Source: Brumimicrobium aurantiacum | Lineage (GTDB): Bacteria > Bacteroidota > Bacteroidia > Flavobacteriales_D > Crocinitomicaceae | Reading direction: 5' to 3' | NCBI RefSeq assembly: GCF_003402975.1 | Contig: NZ_QURB01000003.1 | Location: 186,001-250,000, forward strand | Length of the DNA stretch: 64,000 nucleotides | In this document: piece after piece, positions 53,401 through 63,497 of the stretch | Numbering within the stretch: position 1 is the first letter of the stretch | Layout of the letters: each line of letters opens with the position of its first letter | The notes under the pieces: model-generated | Told to the model about the DNA's origin: nothing | Seen by the model: the letters and a program-made list of their open reading frames with translations, nothing else | Database searches by the model: none | Translations under genes and position numbers: made by a program

Positions 53401-54716
53401 AAAATATTGCAGTAATAGGTACTGGATACGTAGGGTTAGTAACTGGAACATGTTTTGCAGAGACAGGAAATAATGTTACCTGTGTGGATATTGATGCAAA
53501 CAAAGTTGAGCGAATGAAAGGTGGGGAGGTACCCATTTATGAACCGCATTTGGATGTTTTATTTGAAAGAAATATCAAGCAAGAAAGATTAAAGTTTACC
53601 ACTGAATTAGCGCCCGCAATAGAGGATGCTGAAATTATATTTCTGGCATTACCAACACCTCCAGGAGAGGACGGTTCTGCGGATTTATCTTATGTGTTAG
53701 GAGTAGCCAAAGATTTAGGTAAAATCATAAAAGAATTTAAAGTTATTGTAGATAAATCTACCGTTCCTGTTGGAACAGCAGATCAGGTATCCGCAGCTAT
53801 TCGAGAGGAAACCGATATTCCTTTTGCAGTAGTATCAAACCCTGAGTTCTTAAGAGAAGGATTTGCAGTTGATGACTTCATGAATCCTGATCGTGTGGTG
53901 ATAGGGACGGAAGATGAAAAAGCCAAAACAATTATGAATGAGCTTTATCAACCTTTTATCAGAGATGGACATCCGTTAATTTTTATGGATGAAAAGTCAG
54001 CAGAACTTACAAAATATGCCGCTAATTCATTTTTAGCGACGAAAATCACTTTTATGAATGAAGTTGCAAATTTCTGTGAGATTGTAGGGGCTGATGTTGA
54101 TCGTGTACGTGAAGGTATGGGAGCGGATACCAGAATAGGTCACCGTTTTTTATATCCAGGAATAGGGTTTGGTGGAAGCTGTTTCCCAAAAGATGTAAGT
54201 GCATTAATGAAAAGTGGTAACGATCATAATTTTAACTTTTCAATTATAGATGCAGTACTCAATGTGAATAATCAACAGCGGATTAAGCTTTTAGACAAAG
54301 TTCTAGATCATTTTGGAGATATTGAAGGGAAGAAGTTTGCTTTATGGGGATTGGCATTTAAACCAGATACAGATGATATTCGTGAGGCACCAGCCTTATA
54401 TCTTGTTGATGAATTAACAAAACGTGGTGCTACAATTACAGCTTTTGATCCTGAAGCAATTGACAATGTTAAGAATGTAATTGGAGATAAGATCGAATAT
54501 GCGAAAAATCAATATGAAGTTCTTGATGGAGCAGATGCTCTTTTAATTGCTACAGAATGGTCTGTTTTCAAAAATCCAGACTTTAATGAAATTAAATCAA
54601 GGCTAAAATCACCAATTATCTTTGATGGAAGGAATATCTTTAATTTGAATGATATTCGTGAAAAAGGTGTTTTTTATAGCTCCATAGGGAGACAAACAAT
54701 AATTCCAAAAGTATAG
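53397..54716 (+). CDS. ugd: UDP-glucose 6-dehydrogenase
   Basis: A 439-residue nucleotide-sugar dehydrogenase. The NAD motif is [17 protein letters not shown] near residues 8-24, the catalytic cysteine is in [12 protein letters not shown] near 262, and the C-terminal UDP-binding domain has [16 protein letters not shown] near 320. It oxidises UDP-glucose twice to UDP-glucuronate, the substrate of the UXS gene right behind it. Confidence 0.93.
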   Translation: MKNIAVIGTGYVGLVTGTCFAETGNNVTCVDIDANKVERMKGGEVPIYEPHLDVLFERNIKQERLKFTTELAPAIEDAEIIFLALPTPPGEDGSADLSYVLGVAKDLGKIIKEFKVIVDKSTVPVGTADQVSAAIREETDIPFAVVSNPEFLREGFAVDDFMNPDRVVIGTEDEKAKTIMNELYQPFIRDGHPLIFMDEKSAELTKYAANSFLATKITFMNEVANFCEIVGADVDRVREGMGADTRIGHRFLYPGIGFGGSCFPKDVSALMKSGNDHNFNFSIIDAVLNVNNQQRIKLLDKVLDHFGDIEGKKFALWGLAFKPDTDDIREAPALYLVDELTKRGATITAFDPEAIDNVKNVIGDKIEYAKNQYEVLDGADALLIATEWSVFKNPDFNEIKSRLKSPIIFDGRNIFNLNDIREKGVFYSSIGRQTIIPKV

Positions 54717-54720
54717 CAAA

Positions 54721-55707
54721 ATGAGCAAAAGGGTCTTAATAACTGGAGCAGCAGGATTTTTAGGTTCACATTTATGTGATCGATTCGTGAAAGATGGTTT
54801 TCATGTTATTGGAATGGATAATTTAATTACAGGCCGATTATCAAACATTGAACATCTTTTTCCAAAGGAAAATTTTGAGTTTTATCATCAAGATGTTTCA
54901 AAATTCATTCACGTACCTGGTGAACTAGATTATATACTTCATTTTGCTTCACCTGCAAGTCCAATCGATTATTTAAAAATACCAATTCAAACTTTAAAAG
55001 TAGGATCTTTAGGTATTCATAATTGTTTAGGATTGGCACGTGTAAAAAATGCAAGAGTATTGATCGCTTCTACTTCAGAAGTTTATGGAGACCCTGAAGT
55101 TCATCCTCAAACAGAAGATTATTGGGGAAATGTTAATCCAATCGGTCCTCGTGGAGTTTATGATGAAGCCAAAAGGTTTCAAGAAGCGATGACCATGGCA
55201 TATCATACCTATCATGGATTAGAAACACGCATTGTTCGAATATTTAACACCTACGGACCAAGGATGCGACTCAATGATGGTCGTGTTTTACCTGCCTTTA
55301 TTGGTCAGGCACTTAGAGGTGAAGATTTAACCGTTTTTGGTGATGGGAGTCAAACAAGATCTTTTTGTTATGTTGATGATTTAGTGGAAGGTATAGTACG
55401 ACTACTTCATTCAGAATATACAGCGCCTATTAATATCGGTAATCCCGATGAAATTTCAATTGGAGATTTCGCAGAAGAAATAATTAAATTGACAGGAACA
55501 ACACAAAAGGTGGTTTATAAAGATCTGCCAATAAATGATCCGAAACAACGTCAACCAGACATTTCAAAAGCTAAAGAGTTGCTGAATTGGACACCGAAAT
55601 ACCAAAGATCGGAAGGGTTAAAGATAACCTATGATTATTTTAAACAATTATCAGAAGAGGAATTATTCCACAAGGACCACAATAATTTTGAAAAATACAT
55701 AAATTAA
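54721..55707 (+). CDS. UDP-glucuronate decarboxylase (UDP-xylose synthase)
   Basis: A 328-residue extended SDR. NAD motif GAAGFLGSH near residues 9-17, catalytic YDEAK near 146 and the serine in [10 protein letters not shown] near 118. The segments [20 protein letters not shown] and [20 protein letters not shown] are characteristic of UXS. It makes UDP-xylose through a 4-keto intermediate. Four bases after ugd. Confidence 0.93.
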   Translation: MSKRVLITGAAGFLGSHLCDRFVKDGFHVIGMDNLITGRLSNIEHLFPKENFEFYHQDVSKFIHVPGELDYILHFASPASPIDYLKIPIQTLKVGSLGIHNCLGLARVKNARVLIASTSEVYGDPEVHPQTEDYWGNVNPIGPRGVYDEAKRFQEAMTMAYHTYHGLETRIVRIFNTYGPRMRLNDGRVLPAFIGQALRGEDLTVFGDGSQTRSFCYVDDLVEGIVRLLHSEYTAPINIGNPDEISIGDFAEEIIKLTGTTQKVVYKDLPINDPKQRQPDISKAKELLNWTPKYQRSEGLKITYDYFKQLSEEELFHKDHNNFEKYIN

Positions 55708-55708
55708 G

Positions 55709-56278
55709 ATGGAGTATTTTGCACATGAAACAGCAGTAATAGATGAAGGTTGTTCAATAGGAAAGAACACTAAAGTTTGGCATTTTTCCCACATCATGCC
55801 GAATTGTACTTTAGGAGAGTCGTGTAATATTGGACAGAATGTAGTGATTTCACCAGATGTTATTTTGGGAAATAATGTAAAGGTTCAAAATAACGTTTCT
55901 ATTTATACTGGAGTTGAATGTGAAGATGATGTTTTCTTAGGTCCTTCTATGGTGTTTACTAATGTAATAAACCCAAGAAGTGCTGTAAATAGAAGAGGAC
56001 AATACAGCAAAACGATAGTAAAAAAGGGCGCCTCTATTGGAGCTAATGCAACTATTGTATGTGGTCATAATATAGGAGAATATGCTTTTATAGGGGCTGG
56101 AGCTGTAGTAACAAAAGAAGTTTTACCTTATGCCTTAGTGGTAGGAAATCCTGCAAAACAAATGGGCTGGATGAGCGAATTCGGTCACCGTTTGGAGTTT
56201 GATGAAAATAATATTGCTATTTGTGAAGAAAGTAAAGAGCAATATCAACTTGTGGACGGTAAAGTGAAGAAAATATAA
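55709..56278 (+). CDS. Hexapeptide N-acetyltransferase, WbpD-like
   Basis: A 189-residue left-handed beta-helix acetyltransferase. Repeats run from about residue 5 to 150 ([55 protein letters not shown]). The [12 protein letters not shown] loop is typical for WbpD/WlbB, which acetylates the 3-amino group of UDP-GlcNAc3NA. It starts one base after the UXS stop region. Confidence 0.9.
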   Translation: MEYFAHETAVIDEGCSIGKNTKVWHFSHIMPNCTLGESCNIGQNVVISPDVILGNNVKVQNNVSIYTGVECEDDVFLGPSMVFTNVINPRSAVNRRGQYSKTIVKKGASIGANATIVCGHNIGEYAFIGAGAVVTKEVLPYALVVGNPAKQMGWMSEFGHRLEFDENNIAICEESKEQYQLVDGKVKKI

Positions 56279-56282
56279 TCGA

Positions 56283-57329
56283 ATGATGGAAGACAAGATA
56301 AAATTTGTAGTTATTGGTTCTGGGCATATCGGAAAGCGTCATGCCACAATGATTCGTGAGAACTCGGAGTCTGAACTAGTTGCTTTGATAGATATTAAAC
56401 CAAAAGAAGAGCTTGATATCGATCATTTTAATGTCCCTTTTTATCAATCGATAGCAGATTTTCTTGCTTCAGAAATTCCATTTGATATTGCGAGTATTTG
56501 TACGCCTAATGGTTTACATGCTGAGCAAAGTATTCAAATATTAGAAGAAAATAAACATGTTGTTTGTGAAAAACCAATGGGTTTGACGAAGGACAATTGT
56601 GAGAAAATTATTTTTAAATCTCTTCAAATGTCAAAGCATGTTTTTTGTGTGATGCAAAATCGTTATTCTCCTCCATCGCAATGGATTAAATCAATTGTTG
56701 ATGAAGGCGTTTTAGGAAAAACTTTTATGGTTCAACTGAATTGTTATTGGAACAGAGACGATCGTTACTATAAGAAGGGAGGTTGGAAAGGAACACAAGA
56801 TTTAGATGGAGGAACCTTGTTTACTCAATTCTCTCATTTTGTTGATATTATGTATTGGCTTTTTGGGGATATCAAAAATATTCAGGGAAAATTTGCTGAT
56901 TTTACACATCAAGATAATACAGATTTTGAAGATTCAGGTTTTGTAAGTTTTGATTTCATTCAAGGTGGAATGGGGGCAATTAATTACTCAACAGCGGTTG
57001 CCAATAAAAACTTGGAATCATCTATTACCATAATTGGCGAGAAAGGTTCTGTGAAAATTGGTGGTCAGTACATGAATGAGGTTGTAGAATGTAATATTGA
57101 AAATTATAAAATGCCAAAACTGCCGCCTACAAATCCAGGGAATGATTATGGAGCTTACAAAGGTTCGGCTGCAAATCATCATTATGTGATACAGAACGTA
57201 GTGGATACATTAAAAGGAAGAAATACAGCAACCACTAATGCTTTAGAGGGATTAAAGGTTGTTGAAATTATAGAAAGAATTTATAAAGTAAGAGATGAAC
57301 AATTTAATTCACACGAAATTAATAAATAG
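56283..57329 (+). CDS. Gfo/Idh/MocA oxidoreductase, WbpB-like UDP-GlcNAcA 3-dehydrogenase
   Basis: A 348-residue oxidoreductase. NAD motif VVIGSGHIGKRHA near residues 9-21, ICTPNGLHAEQS near 75, and VVCEKPMGLTK near 95 with the conserved E-K-P. GGTLFTQFSHFVDIMYWLFG near 180 carries the catalytic histidine. It oxidises C3 of UDP-GlcNAcA. Two in-frame ATGs at the start differ by one residue. The gene overlaps the next by 35 bases. Confidence 0.88.
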   Translation: MMEDKIKFVVIGSGHIGKRHATMIRENSESELVALIDIKPKEELDIDHFNVPFYQSIADFLASEIPFDIASICTPNGLHAEQSIQILEENKHVVCEKPMGLTKDNCEKIIFKSLQMSKHVFCVMQNRYSPPSQWIKSIVDEGVLGKTFMVQLNCYWNRDDRYYKKGGWKGTQDLDGGTLFTQFSHFVDIMYWLFGDIKNIQGKFADFTHQDNTDFEDSGFVSFDFIQGGMGAINYSTAVANKNLESSITIIGEKGSVKIGGQYMNEVVECNIENYKMPKLPPTNPGNDYGAYKGSAANHHYVIQNVVDTLKGRNTATTNALEGLKVVEIIERIYKVRDEQFNSHEINK

Positions 57330-58599
57330 AGAAGCGAAATTAGCTGTTATTGGCTTAGGTTATGTAGGTTTACCTATAGCCTTAGAATTCGCTCGTAAGA
57401 TGGATGTTATCGGTTTCGATATTAACAAAGACAGGGTTGAGTTAATGAAGAATAATATAGATCCAAGTAAAGAATTAGAATCTTCAGATTTTGAAGGTTG
57501 TACTATTGAGTTTTCAGCTAATTTGGAGGATCTAAGCGAAGCTACATTTTTTGTAATCGCAGTTCCTACTCCAATTGATGGTTCAAATAAACCAAACCTT
57601 GGTCCACTTTTAGGAGCTTCCTCTACAGTTGGAAAAGTGCTCAAAAAAGGAGATTATGTAGTCTTTGAATCTACTGTATATCCTGGATGTACAGAAGAAG
57701 ATTGTATTCCTGTATTAGAGAAGGAATCAGGATTGAATTTTGAAACTGATTTTAGTGTAGGGTATTCTCCTGAAAGAATCAATCCAGGGGACAAGGTTCA
57801 CACACTTCAAAATGTAGTGAAAGTAGTTTCAGGAGACTCAGCTGAATCATTAGAGGAGATAGCAAAAGTTTATGAAGAAGTTGTAGAAGCTGGTGTCCAT
57901 AGAGCCTCTACTATTAAGGTGGCTGAAGCCGCAAAAATTATTGAAAATACACAGCGTGATGTGAATATTTCATTGATTAACGAATTGTCAAAGATTTTTG
58001 ATAAGCTTGAAATCAATACATATGAAGTATTAGAAGCTGCTGGAACAAAATGGAACTTTTTGCCATTTCAACCAGGTTTGGTAGGTGGTCACTGTATAGG
58101 AGTCGATCCTTACTATTTAACTTATAAAGCAAAAAAAGTTGGCTATCATGCTGAAATAATCAATAGTGGTCGTTCAGTAAATGATTCAATGGGATTCTAT
58201 ATTGGAAAGCAGACTGTGAAAAAAATGATTGCTCAAGGAAAAAACATGAATGAGGCAAAAGTTTTAATCATGGGGGCAACGTTTAAAGAAAATGTGAGTG
58301 ATATTCGAAACTCAAAGGTTATTGATGTGGTGAATGAACTTAAATCATTTTCTGTAGAAGTTGATCTAATCGATCCTTTTGCATCGTCAGATGAAATGAT
58401 GCAAGAATATGGTGTAGCGCTTGCAGATAAGACGGGAGAAGAATATGACGCTGTAATTGTAGCAGTAAATCATGCAGAATATGCAAGATTAACGGAAGAT
58501 GATTTTAAGAAATACCTAAAAGATGGAAAAGGTGTTTTTGTTGATATTAAAGGAGTCTTTAAAGGCCAAATCCAAGATTTAGAATATTGGAGTTTATAA
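57295..58599 (+). CDS. UDP-N-acetylhexosamine 6-dehydrogenase (TviB/WbpO type)
   Basis: A 434-residue nucleotide-sugar dehydrogenase. NAD motif VIGLGYVGLPIALEFARK near residues 19-36, the catalytic cysteine in GLVGGHCIGVDPYYLTYKA near 268, and SVGYSPERINPGDKVH near 160, which is typical of the TviB/WbpO group acting on UDP-GlcNAc or UDP-GalNAc. In this operon it would supply UDP-GlcNAcA to the WbpB-like enzyme. It is the last gene before a terminator. Confidence 0.9.
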   Translation: MNNLIHTKLINREAKLAVIGLGYVGLPIALEFARKMDVIGFDINKDRVELMKNNIDPSKELESSDFEGCTIEFSANLEDLSEATFFVIAVPTPIDGSNKPNLGPLLGASSTVGKVLKKGDYVVFESTVYPGCTEEDCIPVLEKESGLNFETDFSVGYSPERINPGDKVHTLQNVVKVVSGDSAESLEEIAKVYEEVVEAGVHRASTIKVAEAAKIIENTQRDVNISLINELSKIFDKLEINTYEVLEAAGTKWNFLPFQPGLVGGHCIGVDPYYLTYKAKKVGYHAEIINSGRSVNDSMGFYIGKQTVKKMIAQGKNMNEAKVLIMGATFKENVSDIRNSKVIDVVNELKSFSVEVDLIDPFASSDEMMQEYGVALADKTGEEYDAVIVAVNHAEYARLTEDDFKKYLKDGKGVFVDIKGVFKGQIQDLEYWSL

Positions 58600-58623
58600 G
58601 AAGTTTAAGAACGATAGTAATTG

Positions 58624-58651
58624 AAAGCCTCATGGAAATGGGGCTTTTTTT
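58624..58651 (+). terminator. Terminator of the first nucleotide-sugar operon
   Basis: AAAGCCTCAT / ATGGGGCTTT with one G-U pair, a GGAA tetraloop and a T tract. Confidence 0.88.
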
Positions 58652-58809
58652 ATGTAAGAGAAGTATTTCTTATTAATAATTTTTCGCATAATGGCAGTGC
58701 TGTATTTTTATATAAATTGAATATTGTTATATCTTTAGGTCAACGGAATCCATTATCATTTCTGTTTAACCGGATTTCACAGGTCAAGAATAGATAAACA
58801 CATTATAAA

Positions 58810-59871
58810 ATGAATAAAGAAAAATTTAAGAAGGTAGTTTTAATCACTGGTGGTGCAGGGTTCATTGGTTCTCACGTGGTGAAGATAATGGTGAGACGTT
58901 ATCCTGAATATCATATTATTAACTATGACAAGTTAACCTATGCGGGTAATTTAGAGACCTTAAAGGAGATTGAATCAGAAGAAAACTACACTTTTTTCAA
59001 AGGAGATATTTGCAGTGAATCAGATTTAAAAGAAGTGTTTTCAAAATATGATATTTCTGATGTTATTCATTTGGCAGCTGAATCTCATGTAGACCGTTCT
59101 ATTTCTGGTCCGATGGAGTTTGTTCTCTCAAATGTTGTGGGTACTGTGAACCTAATGAATGTATGTCGAGAAAATTGGTCTGACTTAAACAATCATGTGT
59201 TCTATCATATTTCCACAGATGAGGTTTATGGTAGCCTAGGTGAAGAAGGGCTTTTTGAAGAAACAACACCATATGATCCAAGAAGTCCTTATTCAGCTTC
59301 AAAAGCAAGTTCTGACCATTTCGTTCGTGCTTATCATCATACTTATGGATTGAATATTCGAATTTCAAATTGTTCAAATAATTATGGTAGTTTTCAGTTT
59401 CCTGAGAAGCTAATTCCATTAATGATTCATAATGCCGTAGAAGGGAAAGACCTTCCAATTTATGGAGATGGTTTAAATATCCGAGATTGGCTTTGGGTTG
59501 AGGATCACGCCAATGCCATTGATTTAATTTTCCATAAAGGGAAAAATGGCGAGACTTATAATATTGGAGGATTGAATGAATGGACGAATATTGATTTGGT
59601 GAAACGATTGGCAGCAATAATCGATCAACGATTAGAGCGTCCAGAAGGAACAACAGCCAAACAAATTAAGTTTATCAAAGACAGAGCAGGTCACGATAGA
59701 AGATATGCAATTGATGCTTCTAAGTTGGAAAAAGAATTAGGTTGGAAACCGTCAATCACTTTTGAGGAAGGACTAGAAAATACAGTTGATTGGTACCTAA
59801 CACAACAAAAGTGGGTTCAGGGTGTTATTTCAGGAGAATATCAAACTTATTACGAAAAACAGTATAATTAG
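58810..59871 (+). CDS. rfbB: dTDP-glucose 4,6-dehydratase
   Basis: A 353-residue extended SDR. GGAGFIGSH near residues 15-23, LAAESHVDRSI near 89, ISTDEVYGSLG near 137, and catalytic YSASK near 163. It makes dTDP-4-keto-6-deoxyglucose. rfbA, rfbC and rfbD are not near, so the next enzyme is elsewhere. It lies 210 bases after the operon terminator and probably has its own promoter. Confidence 0.94.
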   Translation: MNKEKFKKVVLITGGAGFIGSHVVKIMVRRYPEYHIINYDKLTYAGNLETLKEIESEENYTFFKGDICSESDLKEVFSKYDISDVIHLAAESHVDRSISGPMEFVLSNVVGTVNLMNVCRENWSDLNNHVFYHISTDEVYGSLGEEGLFEETTPYDPRSPYSASKASSDHFVRAYHHTYGLNIRISNCSNNYGSFQFPEKLIPLMIHNAVEGKDLPIYGDGLNIRDWLWVEDHANAIDLIFHKGKNGETYNIGGLNEWTNIDLVKRLAAIIDQRLERPEGTTAKQIKFIKDRAGHDRRYAIDASKLEKELGWKPSITFEEGLENTVDWYLTQQKWVQGVISGEYQTYYEKQYN

Positions 59872-59881
59872 ATAGATTAGA

Positions 59882-60631
59882 ATGGGATTAATTAATTCAG
59901 TATTTAATACAAACAAACCTATACGACCATATTATTTAGGTGCTTTAAGGGTTGATATGCACAGTCATTTAATTCCTGGAATTGATGACGGTTCTCAATC
60001 TATGGATCAAACCATTGGTATGTTATTGCGAATGGTAGATTTAGGATATCAAAAAATCATTACAACTCCTCATGTAATGTTTGATTATTACAGAAATAAC
60101 CCGGAAACAATTCTTGGTGGCCTTAAAGCGGTTCGTGCTGAAGTAAAGCGATTAAATATTCCAATAGAGATAGAAGCAGCAGCTGAATATTTTTACGATG
60201 AATATTTCCTGAAAATTTTAGAAACAGAGAAGTTACTTACATTTGGAGATAGGGAATTACTTTTTGAGTTTTCATTTGGGGCCAAGCCTAACAATATTGA
60301 CGAACTCATTTTTAAAATAAAAACAAATGGGTACAAGCCTGTTTTGGCACATTATGAAAGATATATTTTCTTCTTGGAGGAAGGAATAGAACCAGCAGTC
60401 AAAATGCGGGAAAAAGGTGTGAAAATTCAGATGAATTTGAACTCTTTGACTGGTCATTATGGACCGGCAATTAAAAAGCAAGCAGAATTGATGCTTGACA
60501 ATGGAATTGTAGATTATTTAGGAACAGATTGTCACAGAATAGAACATCTTGATATTCTAGAGAAAAATTTAGACAAGAAATACTTTAGAAAATTAAGAGA
60601 TTTAAGCTTTCAAAATAAGAACTTACTTTAA
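59882..60631 (+). CDS. PHP-domain tyrosine-protein phosphatase, CpsB/YwqE family
   Basis: A 249-residue metal-dependent phosphatase. Metal-binding motifs are DMHSHLIPGIDDGS near residues 25-38, TTPHVMFDYY near 60, AAAEYFYD near 100, LAHYERY near 155 and the C-terminal GTDCHRIEH near 218. The family removes phosphate from tyrosine kinases that control polysaccharide export (Wzc/CpsD). No such kinase is in the window. It follows rfbB after ten bases. Confidence 0.9.
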   Translation: MGLINSVFNTNKPIRPYYLGALRVDMHSHLIPGIDDGSQSMDQTIGMLLRMVDLGYQKIITTPHVMFDYYRNNPETILGGLKAVRAEVKRLNIPIEIEAAAEYFYDEYFLKILETEKLLTFGDRELLFEFSFGAKPNNIDELIFKIKTNGYKPVLAHYERYIFFLEEGIEPAVKMREKGVKIQMNLNSLTGHYGPAIKKQAELMLDNGIVDYLGTDCHRIEHLDILEKNLDKKYFRKLRDLSFQNKNLL

Positions 60632-60645
60632 AAAAGAAATGGGGC

Positions 60646-60684
60646 GTGGTGTAAATAAGATTTCTAAAAATCAATTTACACCAC
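60646..60684. repeat. Inverted repeat between convergent genes
   Basis: GTGGTGTAAAT / ATTTACACCAC, 11 bp with a 17-base loop, between the phosphatase gene and fabD. There is no T tract next to it on the plus strand and only a delayed one on the minus strand, so it may be a weak shared terminator. Confidence 0.5.
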
Positions 60685-60700
60685 ACTCCTAAAATATTAT

Positions 60701-61588
60701 TTACGCTTCAATAGTTGCGCTAGAAGTAGGGAATTTACGATCTACTTTCTTAAATAAACCTTGTAAAACCTTACCTGGTCCAACTTCAACAACTTCTTCA
60801 CAACCGTCAGCAATCATTTGCTTCATTGTTTGCGTCCAACGTACTGGCGCTGTTAACTGTGCAATTAAATTTTCTTTGATTGCATTGATATCACTCACAG
60901 CATTTGCTGTTACGTTTTGGTAAACAGGACAAATACCTTCAGAAAATGGCGTTTCTTGAATCGCTTTTTCTAATTTCTCACGTGCTGGTTCCATTAAAGG
61001 AGAGTGGAATGCACCACCAACTTGAAGAGGTAAAGCTCTTTTTGCACCAGCTTCTTTAGCTTTCTCACATGCGATTTCAATTCCTTTGTTAGATCCAGAA
61101 ATCACCAATTGACCTGGACAGTTGTAATTAGCAGCTACAACAACTTCATCAATATCAGCACAAATTGATTCAACTTTTTCGTCTTCTAATCCAAGAATAG
61201 CTGCCATTGTAGACGGTTCAGCTTCACACGCTTCTTGCATAGCTAAAGCACGTTGATATACCAATTTTAATCCGTCTTCGAATGACAAAACACCATTGGC
61301 AACCAATGCAGAAAATTCACCTAAAGAGTGACCTGCTACCATTGCTGGTTTAAAATCATCACCTAGAACTTTTGCTAAAACTACAGAGTGCAAGAAAATC
61401 GCAGGTTGGGTAACCTTCGTTTCTTTTAATTGAGCATCTGTACCATTAAACATGATTTCTGTGATGTCGAAGCCTAAAATTTCGTTAGCCTTTTCGAATA
61501 ATTCTTTGGCAATTGGAGATGCATCATAAAGATCTTTCCCCATTCCTATAAATTGGGCACCTTGGCCTGGAAATACGTATGCTTTCAT
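60701..61588 (-). CDS. fabD: Malonyl-CoA-acyl carrier protein transacylase
   Basis: A 295-residue FabD that loads malonate on ACP for fatty-acid synthesis. Start YVFPGQGAQFIGMGKDLYD, the GHSLGE nucleophile motif near residue 88, the arginine in VYQRALAMQ near 112 and the histidine in GAFHSPLM near 195 are all present. It is monocistronic here, away from other fab genes. Confidence 0.96.
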   Translation of the reverse strand: MKAYVFPGQGAQFIGMGKDLYDASPIAKELFEKANEILGFDITEIMFNGTDAQLKETKVTQPAIFLHSVVLAKVLGDDFKPAMVAGHSLGEFSALVANGVLSFEDGLKLVYQRALAMQEACEAEPSTMAAILGLEDEKVESICADIDEVVVAANYNCPGQLVISGSNKGIEIACEKAKEAGAKRALPLQVGGAFHSPLMEPAREKLEKAIQETPFSEGICPVYQNVTANAVSDINAIKENLIAQLTAPVRWTQTMKQMIADGCEEVVEVGPGKVLQGLFKKVDRKFPTSSATIEA

Positions 61589-61795
61589 ATTATCTGATTT
61601 TCTTGTTTTCTCGGGGCTAAAATAAAATTATTTAGATAAAGTAGCCTGCTTTTAAGCACTGAATTTGTTAACTGCATTGAATTACAGGTGATTAGTTGAT
61701 TGGTGAGGGACACCCTTTTTCATCATTATTCAACTATTGTTTTCTATTGTTGATGTTTAAGTTTTATAGAAATTTAATTGTATTTTTCAAACTTA
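61589..61795. other. Intergenic stretch between fabD and the chimeric membrane-protein gene
   Basis: About 200 bases with no ORF, RNA gene or convincing terminator visible to me. Confidence 0.4.
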
Positions 61796-62584
61796 TTACT
61801 CCATCGTTTGTGTTGATTTTTCGAGGGAAGTAGATTTAATATTGTAGTACAACTTATCTTGTTTAATGATGTTCCATCTTTTTAATAATTCGCTACTCAA
61901 CTCTGAATCTTTTGGAGAATCAATGATTTTCCATGACAATAATTTGCAGTTATTTTGAATTTTAACTTCCTCATTATTTGAATTAGCAATAAGCTCAAGT
62001 GCTTTCCTGTCACAGCTATTTTTTATTGGTAGTTGATCTGAAAAAGTAAATATGAATAAGACTAAGGCAATTAATGGTAAGTATCTATATCTCTGTTGTT
62101 TTGAGAGTTTATAGATAATATAAAGAGTTGTTTGACCAAAAACGAAAATTAAACTTAGTGTTATAGGAAGAATCGTATCATGTCTTAAAACGTTTGGACG
62201 ATAATCTCTATAGCCACCTAAAGGCAAAAGTAGAATATAGAATAATGAAAAGACCCCAATCCATTTGAATAGATTAATCATTTTCTGGCCTTCTTTTGAG
62301 GGAGCTCTGTATTTTATGATCAGTATGTTAATTAATAGCGTGATGATCAGTATCGGAAAAGCCAACTTCATTGTAATTAAGTTGAAAATTCCTTCAGGAA
62401 GTCTTGAGTATAATGTGAGCATTAAAATTTCATGACTTGAACTTATGGAGTTGTAGTTACCAACAATTAACGAATATGTTGAAAAAAGAAGAAGTGGCAG
62501 AAGGTAAAAGAAATAATCTTTTGGAATGTTTTTCAAGACTTCGTTATTACCGAATTTCTTATTTAAGTCCTTAATTTTAATCAT
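61796..62584 (-). CDS. Apparent chimera: ABC-ATPase N-terminus joined to a membrane-protein C-terminal part
   Basis: A 262-residue frame. Residues 1-20 (MIKIKDLNKKFGNNEVLKNI) read like the first strand and turn of an ABC transporter ATPase, but no Walker A or signature motif follows. From residue 21 on there are about five membrane helices (near 24-44, 62-88, 101-118, 132-155, 166-184) and a periplasmic or cytosolic tail of 75 residues. The start overlaps the upstream permease stop by eight bases, as an ATPase gene would. I infer a deletion that fused the ATPase start in frame to the 3' half of another gene. The product may be non-functional. Confidence 0.55.
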   Translation of the reverse strand: MIKIKDLNKKFGNNEVLKNIPKDYFFYLLPLLLFSTYSLIVGNYNSISSSHEILMLTLYSRLPEGIFNLITMKLAFPILIITLLINILIIKYRAPSKEGQKMINLFKWIGVFSLFYILLLPLGGYRDYRPNVLRHDTILPITLSLIFVFGQTTLYIIYKLSKQQRYRYLPLIALVLFIFTFSDQLPIKNSCDRKALELIANSNNEEVKIQNNCKLLSWKIIDSPKDSELSSELLKRWNIIKQDKLYYNIKSTSLEKSTQTME

Positions 62585-63497
62585 TCAATATTGCTTTTAA
62601 TCGGTTAATGGATTTTCTATAGAAATAGGGGATAACAATCAATAATAGTGGAGGTAAGAATAGACTTAACGCAATAATAATACCTTCAGGTAAGTTCATT
62701 TCATCCGGATATGCTGAATACTTTACAAAAATTATGGCCCACAAAAACAATAGCCCTATTAAGAAAAATAGGAATATCATCACAAGGTCAGTTAGATAGA
62801 AAATGAAAAGACTAAATAAAATTGGGGAAACTACGAGTGTTACAAATTTCGTAGCTATACTGATTTTATTTTTCAAAAATGATTTAGGCGTTTCTGCGTG
62901 TATCCAAACATAATATTCGTTTTCAGGTTTGGTGTAAAAACTCGATGAGGTTAAGAAAATCAACAACATTGAAAATATTCCCAGGTTCAGATTATCTACG
63001 ATAATTGCAATAATTGTCAGCACATAGGAAATAGGGAAAATGAAGAATGTTTTCCTAAAACCGACCGGAAATTCAAAGGGTCTTTTTGAAAAAGGGGTGG
63101 GGATTGTGAAATTAAGATTGGTTTGCAAAGAAATTAATGCAAGAACAATCGACATCAAAAATAAAATACTTGTTTCATTAAAATTGGATTTATAAACGAG
63201 AATGAAGACAAATGGAATGCATACAATCAAGTTTTCTAAAACCCTTTTGATCTTTTTAGTTTTATCTCCAAAAGTTGTAATTAAAAAGTCTGTCCTGTTT
63301 TTCTCGGAAAGTCTAAGCTGTAAACTAAAGCAAATCAAAAGCACTAAGTATTTTGCAAAATCAGTTTTTTGATAAATATATGCTGAAAGCAAAATGAAAA
63401 CTAATAAAACTAACAGGTAACCGAAAAACGGGTTTATGCCCGCCTCTTTTATCTTTCGGTTTGTCATTACCAATTGTAAACTAAAATAGTCTTTCAT
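62577..63497 (-). CDS. ABC-2-like transporter permease subunit
   Basis: A 306-residue membrane protein with about eight to nine helices. It starts with a cytosolic MKDYFSLQLVMTNRKIKEAG and has PFEFPVGFRKTFFIFPISYV near 140 and YSAYPDEMNLPEGIIIALSL near 265, which I recognise from flavobacterial permeases that are followed by an ABC ATPase gene. Here the ATPase is reduced to a short N-terminal stub. The permease itself looks intact. The substrate is unknown. Confidence 0.65.
   Translation of the reverse strand: MKDYFSLQLVMTNRKIKEAGINPFFGYLLVLLVFILLSAYIYQKTDFAKYLVLLICFSLQLRLSEKNRTDFLITTFGDKTKKIKRVLENLIVCIPFVFILVYKSNFNETSILFLMSIVLALISLQTNLNFTIPTPFSKRPFEFPVGFRKTFFIFPISYVLTIIAIIVDNLNLGIFSMLLIFLTSSSFYTKPENEYYVWIHAETPKSFLKNKISIATKFVTLVVSPILFSLFIFYLTDLVMIFLFFLIGLLFLWAIIFVKYSAYPDEMNLPEGIIIALSLFLPPLLLIVIPYFYRKSINRLKAILND

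Noticed and set aside
59099-59653. A 184-codon open frame opposite rfbB
   Set aside because: It is fully antisense to a well-conserved gene, and its composition (many H, L, Y) is what the reverse strand of such a gene gives.
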